64,000 nucleotides of DNA. It comes from UBA6898 sp964463135 (lineage in GTDB: Bacteria > Nitrospirota > Thermodesulfovibrionia > Thermodesulfovibrionales > UBA6898). The notes below the pieces were generated by a model. That model saw only the letters and a list, made by a program, of their open reading frames with translations. It searched no databases and was not told the origin of the DNA. Positions 58,737-64,000 of the stretch are shown here, piece by piece. Numbering within the stretch: position 1 is the stretch's first letter; every line of letters begins with the position of its first letter. Made by a program: the position numbers and the translations under genes. The stretch spans positions 62,001 through 126,000 of the forward strand of contig CAYXBA010000008.1 of assembly GCA_964463135.1 (NCBI GenBank), written 5' to 3'.

Positions 58737-59205
58737 TACCGATCACCTCTGCAAGGAATTTCAGGGCAGCGAGAACAGCCTTCTCTTTTACCTGTGCCCT
58801 TGTCCCTTTCAGCTGCAGTTTTTTTGTAGCAGTTCCTCTTTTTGAACTGACTGCAACAAAGACAAGACCCTTTGGCTTGTTCTCAAGAACGTTGGGGCCG
58901 AGGTTGCCTGTTGTTGAAACGGCTATATCAGTTTTTGTGATTGCACGTGCCCTTTCAGCCATCTGCCGGGCAGTTTCCTCGCTCACTATTCCATACGAAG
59001 AGAAGATCTTCTGCGGAATCCCCAGAATTCTTTTTTTCGATGCAGCCGAATAGGTCACAACACCTGCCTGCAGAAAACTGCTTGCACCAGGGACCGCGGT
59101 AAGATAATGACAGATCAGGCCTCCTGTGCACGACTCTGCAACAGAAAGTGTCAGACCTTTCTCCCTGAAGATGCTATGGATAGTTTTCGCTGTTTTCAGA
59201 TCCAC
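58729..59205 (-). CDS. CinA C-terminal domain amidohydrolase, PncC type
   Basis: A 158-residue stand-alone CinA C-terminal (PncC) domain, which in studied bacteria deamidates nicotinamide mononucleotide. The signature LSVAESCTGGLICHYLTAVP carries the catalytic-site Ser and Thr; AGVVTYSAASKKRILG and AVSTTGNLGPN are also typical (GxAGP reads GNLGP here). NMN is a product of NAD-dependent ligase, so its overlap with ligA makes biochemical sense: PncC recycles the by-product of LigA. Confidence 0.9.
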   Translation of the reverse strand: MDLKTAKTIHSIFREKGLTLSVAESCTGGLICHYLTAVPGASSFLQAGVVTYSAASKKRILGIPQKIFSSYGIVSEETARQMAERARAITKTDIAVSTTGNLGPNVLENKPKGLVFVAVSSKRGTATKKLQLKGTRAQVKEKAVLAALKFLAEVIGND

Positions 59206-59433
59206 GATTAGCCGGTTCTATTTTGGTGTCCGGACTCTGCTGTTGTCAATGATAGGTTCACTCCTTATCATAAACTCCTCTCAGCTTTTTTACTTTGGCG
59301 AGATCCGGATAGCAGTGGTCCAGGTTTTGGCCCATTGCATGCCGATAATGGCTTCTTCATATCTAAAGTCTGTGCTATATAAATAGTCAATATGCTTGAC
59401 AAATGGGGTGTGCTAACGGGAAAATAGCAACTA

Positions 59434-60696
59434 ATGAAAAGGCTCAATTATCTTTCCCCCATTCTTTTTATTCTTCTGCTCCTAAGTCTGCCGGCAATAG
59501 CATCAGAAGAAAAGATCAGTCAGGAGCTTCAGCCCGTTGAACCGATCCAGAAAAGCCCGGTCCTGCAGGCTGCTCCTATCATAGCCCCCTTTGCTGACAA
59601 TGCTGTGGCATCAAAGGCCGTTGACAGGAATATAAGTCTCTTTGCAAACAGGATCAAGGACAGGTTCACACTGTATCTGAGCAGGTCCGGCAAATATCTG
59701 GAGGTCATGAAGGATATCCTGAGGAAGAAGGACGTTCCGGAGGATATTGTCTTTCTTTCCCTCATTGAGAGTGGCTTTAATCCTAATGCATATTCCATAG
59801 CCAATGCGGCCGGGCCGTGGCAGTTCATAGCATCCACAGCGAAACGCTATGGTCTTGAGATCAACTGGTGGAAGGACGAAAGACGGGATCCGATCAAGTC
59901 GACCGAGGCTGCAGCCGATTACCTGAAAGACCTGCACGGCATGTTCGGTTCATGGAACCTTGCCATGGCCGCGTATAACGCCGGCGAGGGCAAGATCATG
60001 CGGGCCATGAAGAAGAGCAACGCAGACAGCTACTGGGACCTTCTCGAAACCAAGCATATCAGGACAGAGACCAAGGAATATGTCCCGCGTTTTATAGCTG
60101 CAAGCATGATCGCTGCGAATCCTGCTGAGTTTGGGTTCAAAGAGATCGATTATAATGCCCCGCTGAGTTACGATGAGGTGGAACTGGAGTATCCCATTGA
60201 CCTGGCAGTTGCTGCTGAATGCGCCGGTACTACCGTAGAAGAAATTAAGAAGCTGAACCCTGAACTGAGAAGATGGTGCACTCCGCCGGATGCCGACAAA
60301 TATATTATTAAGGTCCCGGAGGGTACGGGCGATCTCTTTGTGGAGAAGCTCTCTGCCATGACCGAAGAGGAACGCTTTACCATCGACCGGTACACTGTAC
60401 AGAAGGGTGATACCTTTAAGAGTATTGCAGCCAAAAAAGGTGTCCCTGTGGATGCCATATTGTCCCTGAACTCCATGGAGAAGATCATGCCGCTTAAGCA
60501 GGGCAGCATGATCTACCTGCCGCCAAAGGATCTTTTTAGCCTGGACAATGTCGACAGGGCATTTATGAAAAAGGCTTCTTATAAAAAGAGTGTGAAGACA
60601 TCCTCCCGATCAAACAAAAAGGCCTTTTCATCAAAGGCCTCTGTAAAGAAAATCTCTGCCAAGAAAACCAAAGGGAAGCAAAACAGGAAAGCGTAA
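59434..60696 (+). CDS. mltD: MltD-like membrane-bound lytic murein transglycosylase
   Basis: A 420-residue exported enzyme that cuts peptidoglycan glycans. It has a signal peptide (LSPILFILLLLSLPAIAS), a lytic transglycosylase domain (85-240) with the catalytic Glu in LSLIESGFNPNAYS and the AAGPWQFIAST block, then a LysM repeat at about 315-365 (YTVQKGDTFKSIAAKKGVPV). The last 55 residues are strongly basic (KKASYKKSVKTSSRSNKK and onwards), unlike classic MltD, and may bind anionic surface polymers. Monocistronic; convergent with the YfgM-like gene. Confidence 0.92.
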   Translation: MKRLNYLSPILFILLLLSLPAIASEEKISQELQPVEPIQKSPVLQAAPIIAPFADNAVASKAVDRNISLFANRIKDRFTLYLSRSGKYLEVMKDILRKKDVPEDIVFLSLIESGFNPNAYSIANAAGPWQFIASTAKRYGLEINWWKDERRDPIKSTEAAADYLKDLHGMFGSWNLAMAAYNAGEGKIMRAMKKSNADSYWDLLETKHIRTETKEYVPRFIAASMIAANPAEFGFKEIDYNAPLSYDEVELEYPIDLAVAAECAGTTVEEIKKLNPELRRWCTPPDADKYIIKVPEGTGDLFVEKLSAMTEEERFTIDRYTVQKGDTFKSIAAKKGVPVDAILSLNSMEKIMPLKQGSMIYLPPKDLFSLDNVDRAFMKKASYKKSVKTSSRSNKKAFSSKASVKKISAKKTKGKQNRKA

Positions 60697-60699
60697 GTA

Positions 60700-61401
60700 T
60701 CAGCCTTCTTTCTTCTCTCCGAACTTCGTCTTTGCCTCTTCTGCGTAGGGTGACTGAGGATATTTCTCTGTAAGTTCCTTGAATTTCGCTACTGCCTCGG
60801 CCTTCTTGCCGTCCTGCTCAAGTATTCTTGCCTGCTGGATTAAGGCAAAATCCTTCATCATGTCGCCCGATGCGCTGGAAATTCTGTCCAGTGTTTTTAA
60901 CGCCTCTTCTTTATTCCCTTTTTTGAGCTGCAGAGAAGCCATTTTTTGATAGGCAAGCGGCAGAAGAGCCTCCTCACGGGCAAATCGCTTTGTGAACTCA
61001 TCAAGTGTCTTCAGCGCGTTATCGTAATCGGACATCTCTGCATATGCGTCGGCTATAAAGAGGAGCACCTTTGGTGATTTCTTCTTTTCATATGCCTGCT
61101 GGAACAATTCCAGGGATTTTTGCGCCTTTTCCTTCCCGGACAGGGGTGTTTTCTGATACATGCCGTAATAGGTCTTGTATGCCTCATACTCAAGCTTCTC
61201 AGCCTTGTCATTGGCGCTGTATCGGTATGCAGCAATGCCTCCGATGACCACAGCAGCGCTCAGGGTAATCAGGCCATAGGCAACAAGCGATTTCTGCTTC
61301 TTCTCCAGGGCTTTCTTAATGCCTTCGAAACTGTCCTTTACCTGTATCTCGGCGTCTACCTCTTTTTTAGGTGTCGCTCTCTTTTTTATCGCTTTGGGCA
61401 T
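60700..61401 (-). CDS. YfgM-like membrane-anchored TPR protein
   Basis: A 233-residue protein with a Lys-rich cytoplasmic N-terminus, one membrane helix at about 42-62 (LVAYGLITLSAAVVIGGIAA) and a periplasmic TPR domain (YDNALKTLDEFTKRF, GNKEEALKTLDRI, KFKELTEKYPQSPYAEEA). The topology matches the YfgM/TPR_21 family, which assists chaperones at the Sec translocon or BamA-linked folding. It overlaps the PHP gene by 35 bp. Confidence 0.8.
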   Translation of the reverse strand: MPKAIKKRATPKKEVDAEIQVKDSFEGIKKALEKKQKSLVAYGLITLSAAVVIGGIAAYRYSANDKAEKLEYEAYKTYYGMYQKTPLSGKEKAQKSLELFQQAYEKKKSPKVLLFIADAYAEMSDYDNALKTLDEFTKRFAREEALLPLAYQKMASLQLKKGNKEEALKTLDRISSASGDMMKDFALIQQARILEQDGKKAEAVAKFKELTEKYPQSPYAEEAKTKFGEKKEG

Positions 61402-62056
61402 TGCTCCTCCTTAGTACTCTGTCTATAAGTAATTTAGAATTTTCAAAAACAGAATCTATCCTGTTCTCTTCAATGCCAGCACCGAGCAGGATCTTCCTTG
61501 CAAGTTCTTTCGTAATGAGGTCAGACGGGCTGTGCGCATCCGTATTAATGCAGAGCGGCACGCCGAACTTTATCGCTTCCTTGGCAAGATAGCCGTTCGT
61601 GAACGCATGGCCTCGCCGTGCAGTGACCTCAAGAAGAACATTCTTTTCTTTAGCGCGAAGCATATCCTCGATGCTGATCATCCCGGGATGAGAAAGGATG
61701 TCAGCGCCCGCCTCGATGGCTGACCTGTTCGTCCCTTTTGTTACTGGCTCGGCAATCGTTTCGCCGTGTACGACAACGATTTTGGCACCGAGCATCCGGC
61801 ATTCCTTTACCAGGTCGGCGATCAGTTCAGGCGGCGCGTGTGTTATTTCCGCACCCGGAATTACATCGATTGAGACATGGGATTTCAGCGTTTCGACCGC
61901 CTTTACGATGCGCGGGATAATGAAATCGAGGTTGGATGCATCCATATGGTCTGTAATGGCAATAGCGGTGTATCCTATGGCCTCAGCCCGCCGAACAAGC
62001 TCAAAGGGAATCAGCTCACCATCGCTGAAAATAGTGTGTGTATGAAGATCGATCAT
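61367..62056 (-). CDS. PHP-domain phosphoesterase
   Basis: A 229-residue PHP-superfamily metal hydrolase. The metal ligands are visible: HTHTIFSDGEL near the N-terminus, AITDHMDASN, GAEITHAPPE, VVHGETIAEPV, ILSHPGMIS and NTDAHSPSDL. It belongs to the histidinol-phosphatase-like branch, but the substrate is not certain; related stand-alone proteins act on nucleotides or sugar phosphates. It starts with ATG at 62056 and is 54 bp after comF. Confidence 0.88.
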   Translation of the reverse strand: MIDLHTHTIFSDGELIPFELVRRAEAIGYTAIAITDHMDASNLDFIIPRIVKAVETLKSHVSIDVIPGAEITHAPPELIADLVKECRMLGAKIVVVHGETIAEPVTKGTNRSAIEAGADILSHPGMISIEDMLRAKEKNVLLEVTARRGHAFTNGYLAKEAIKFGVPLCINTDAHSPSDLITKELARKILLGAGIEENRIDSVFENSKLLIDRVLRRSNAQSDKKESDT

Positions 62057-62110
62057 CCTAAAAAGATACAGGAATAACGGAAGAAATGTAAAGGAGGCCC
62101 CGCAGGTTTC

Positions 62111-62833
62111 TTACAGAGTCCCTGCCCTGGCAAGGGTCAGAACAGAGACGCTCTTTGCGCCGGCCATGATAAGCTGTCTGGAGCAGGCGTTGACTGTTGC
62201 ACCGGTCGTCATGACATCATCGATCAGGAGTACATTTAATCCTGAAACCGCCCTGCCGGTGCAGGCAAATGCCTTCCTCACATTGGCTTTACGCTCTTTT
62301 GCCGAGAGGCCAACCTGCGGAGGAGTGTCTGCATTTTTTATTAATACATCCATCAGAAGCCGGATTTTCTTCTTTCTGGCCAAGTGGTGCGAAAGGAGGA
62401 GTGCCTGGTTAAAGCCCCTGTTTTTCAGAGCGGCCGGACTGAGCGGCACCGGGATTACAGCATCTATGTCTTTCGTATCATAAAAGAGCAGGAAAGCTGA
62501 AAGCGGTCCTGAAAGCCGGCGAATGCCCAGAAACTTGAAATGATGAATTGCCGAGGCTATGATCCCTTCATAATGCGCAAAAGAAAGGGCTTTTACAAAA
62601 GCAGGAGGTTCAGCAAGGCAGTGCTGGCAGCGGTCAGCATGTTCTGAGACGAGATGTACACCGCAGACCTGACATGATGGTCCGGTATATTGCCCTATGC
62701 TCTGCCAGCATTGCGTGCAGAACGGCGCGCAGGCAAGACTGTCAGTGGGTCTGCTGCAGGCAGGGCATGCAGAGGGGAATATGAAATTAATGAGGCCGGA
62801 AATTATTCCGGGAGCGAAATGGGTGAGCCGCAT
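62111..62833 (-). CDS. comF: ComF-family amidophosphoribosyltransferase-like protein
   Basis: A protein of about 240 residues with the ComF layout: an N-terminal double zinc finger (FPSACPACSRP, FCTQCWQ, CQVCGVHL, RCQHCLAEPP) and a C-terminal phosphoribosyltransferase-like domain with the PRPP motif VLLIDDVMTTGATVNAC. ComF takes part in DNA uptake and single-strand handling in competent bacteria. The start is unclear: ATG at 62833 is preferred, with ATG at 62842 or GTG/ATG further up; all overlap the end of the PilZ gene. Confidence 0.9.
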   Translation of the reverse strand: MRLTHFAPGIISGLINFIFPSACPACSRPTDSLACAPFCTQCWQSIGQYTGPSCQVCGVHLVSEHADRCQHCLAEPPAFVKALSFAHYEGIIASAIHHFKFLGIRRLSGPLSAFLLFYDTKDIDAVIPVPLSPAALKNRGFNQALLLSHHLARKKKIRLLMDVLIKNADTPPQVGLSAKERKANVRKAFACTGRAVSGLNVLLIDDVMTTGATVNACSRQLIMAGAKSVSVLTLARAGTL

Positions 62834-63351
62834 TTGCCGCATTTGGGGCTGTGGCTGAGCCGTTCCCTGCGGACCTTGTTCTTTACCCCGCACTGAGCGC
62901 AGGCGATGATAACGAAGTCCGGAGCAGGGGGAGAGGCCGGGTTGTGGTGATGCTCACGGGCTTTGTGATGCGTGTGGTGCGACGGCTCAGTATGGGTTCC
63001 CATTTCCCCAGGGGATACAGGTGGTTCAGCGTCTTCGCTGGGATCAAACTCCTTGAGAAATTTGATGTAATTGTGATCCCGGTGGGTAAGTTCAATGCCC
63101 ATGCCATTTTTCAAAGAGACAATGGTTGTTTTCATTGCCCTCCTGACCACGCCCCTCAGCCGGCAGTCAGTTCCGTTCGGCAGATGAATGATAATATCCA
63201 GTTCTGTTCCGGGCACAAAGGCATGGTTTGTCCTGATGAAGAGTCCATACCGGGAAAAATCACTCGAAATCGCACGATAGTTTTTGCCCTCGCCTATAAA
63301 CTCTGACTCGAGCCTTCGGACAAACCGTTCGTGCTTTCGGCGAACTCTCAG
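62803..63351 (-). CDS. PilZ-domain protein with C-terminal zinc ribbon, apparent CTG start
   Basis: A protein of about 182 residues. The PilZ motifs for c-di-GMP are present: an Arg-rich start (RVRRKHERFVRRLES) and SDFSRYGLFI (D/N-x-S-x2-G), then GTELDIIIHLP and GMGIELT. A His-rich linker (HHTHHKAREHHHN) and a four-Cys zinc ribbon (IACAQCGVKN ... PKCGKCGSP) end it. The PilZ region extends upstream of any ATG or GTG: the only candidate is CTG at 63351, 5 bases after AGGAG and overlapping the purA stop as CTGA. A GTG at 63216 would cut away the binding motifs. Confidence 0.82.
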   Translation of the reverse strand: MRVRRKHERFVRRLESEFIGEGKNYRAISSDFSRYGLFIRTNHAFVPGTELDIIIHLPNGTDCRLRGVVRRAMKTTIVSLKNGMGIELTHRDHNYIKFLKEFDPSEDAEPPVSPGEMGTHTEPSHHTHHKAREHHHNPASPPAPDFVIIACAQCGVKNKVRRERLSHSPKCGKCGSPISLPE

Positions 63352-64000
63352 AAGGGCTCCTGGAGCAGTATCAGTTCGTCTCTTTTCTGCCCTGTTGAGA
63401 CAATGGCTGCCTTGACACCGATAAGCTCTTCAATGCGTCTTATATAGGCCTGCGCTTTTTTTGGCAACTGCCGCATATCAGTGATGCCGAGCGTGCTGTT
63501 CTTCCATCCGCTGATCTCCTCGTACACAGGAACGCAATTTTCAAAGACGGTAAGTTCTTTCGGCATTTCCCTGATGATCTTTCCTTTGTACCTGTATGCT
63601 GTGCATATTTTGAGCGTGTCCATGCCATCGAGGATATCAAGCTTTGTGAGCACTATGCCGGACAGACCATTGACCCGGCAGGAGTGCCTAAGTATGACCG
63701 TATCGAGCCAGCCGCATCTCCGTGCCCTGCCTGTTGTTGAGCCGAATTCCCCGCCCTTTTCCCTGATCAGTTCCCCGGTTTTGTCATGGAGCTCTGTGGG
63801 GAATGGACCACTGCCGACGCGGGTTGTATAGGCCTTAACGATGCCCAGCACCTTATTGATCCGTGTTGGGCCGATTCCGAGGCCTGTGCATGCGCCGCCT
63901 GCAATGGCACTTGACGATGTCACGAAAGGATAGGTGCCGTGATCAATATCAAGAAGTGTTCCCTGCGCTCCTTCCAGCAGTACGTTTTTCTTTGCAGCCA
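63348..64000 (-). CDS. purA: Adenylosuccinate synthetase, N-terminus cut off by the window edge
   Basis: The C-terminal part (about 217 residues seen) of the enzyme that joins IMP and aspartate with GTP on the way to AMP. Visible blocks are NVLLEGAQGTLLDIDHGTYP, TSSSAIAGGACTGLGIGP, VLGIVKAYTTRVGSGPFPTE and GRARRCGWLD, all typical PurA. The start lies to the right of the window. The stop overlaps the apparent CTG start of the PilZ gene. Confidence 0.96.
   Translation of the reverse strand, partial: AAKKNVLLEGAQGTLLDIDHGTYPFVTSSSAIAGGACTGLGIGPTRINKVLGIVKAYTTRVGSGPFPTELHDKTGELIREKGGEFGSTTGRARRCGWLDTVILRHSCRVNGLSGIVLTKLDILDGMDTLKICTAYRYKGKIIREMPKELTVFENCVPVYEEISGWKNSTLGITDMRQLPKKAQAYIRRIEELIGVKAAIVSTGQKRDELILLQEPF

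Noticed and set aside
1..64000. CRISPR array, transposase, integrase or attachment site
   Set aside because: No regularly spaced 24-40 bp repeats and no DDE, tyrosine or serine recombinase motifs were seen. The only tandem repeats are the 7-bp arrays, which have no spacers.

Overview
This window is a dense, gene-rich stretch of a Gram-negative bacterial chromosome. A full CMP-KDO/lipid A-core supply set (kdsA, kdsB, kdsC, kdsD), a TonB-like protein, a MltD-type murein lytic enzyme and secreted M16 peptidases imply an outer membrane. GTP-type PEP carboxykinase, a long-form HisG, a dnaJ-hspR-clpB heat-shock operon, SelA/SelB, PlsY-type acyltransferase and the general codon style suggest a Nitrospirota-like or deltaproteobacterial-like environmental lineage. 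This placement is inference from gene content; there is no rRNA in the window. No rRNA, tRNA, CRISPR array or insertion sequence was recognised.

Layout. 1-12.4 kb (mostly minus strand): trpS (cut by the left edge), an AAA/DUF4143 ATPase, a large protein with two kinase-like halves directly downstream of pckG, an M50 protease, a TonB-like protein, and an overlapping cluster birA-coaX-galT-uspA-JAMM. 12.4-16.5 kb: a lone cheR, an RHH regulator coupled to nagA, an RNA methyltransferase and a tandem universal stress protein. 16.5-22.6 kb: clpB, hspR, dnaJ and mnmG. 22.7-28.6 kb: a DUF1015 protein, gap-pgk with a strong bidirectional terminator, then hisG-hisD. 28.7-33.7 kb: an accessory patch with vapBC, a ferritin-like protein, a paired M16 protease set, and a TumE/TumA-type toxin-antitoxin locus whose toxin frame is broken in a run of nine T. 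33.7-38.4 kb: selB, a divergent two-CW protein, selA, and queC, which carries in-frame insertions of 7-bp repeats. 38.5-47.7 kb: a long minus-strand envelope operon from kdsB through pyrG, kdsA, kdsD, kdsC, pgsA and plsY to two membrane proteins. 47.8-49.7 kb: tyrS-mgtC. 49.7-53.8 kb: a Co/Ni ECF-transport operon (cbiM-cbiQ-cbiO-nudix-cupin) behind a roughly 300-nt leader with a transcription terminator. 53.9-64 kb: purF, cutA, ligA, cinA C-terminal domain, mltD, a YfgM-like protein, a PHP phosphoesterase, comF, a PilZ protein and purA (cut by the right edge).

Most of the window is housekeeping. The most unusual items are: (i) short tandem heptanucleotide arrays of four units each, embedded in coding sequence at six places in queC, kdsC and kdsB; (ii) the cbiM leader, which combines a predicted promoter, a folded 5' segment, an intrinsic terminator, a three-way-junction-like element and a 39-codon small ORF ending two bases before cbiM; (iii) the double kinase-like protein next to pckG; (iv) the frameshifted TumE-like toxin with a perfect palindromic operator over its start codon; (v) a GalT homologue whose catalytic HPH motif reads HPVAH; (vi) a PilZ gene that appears to start with CTG overlapping the purA stop.
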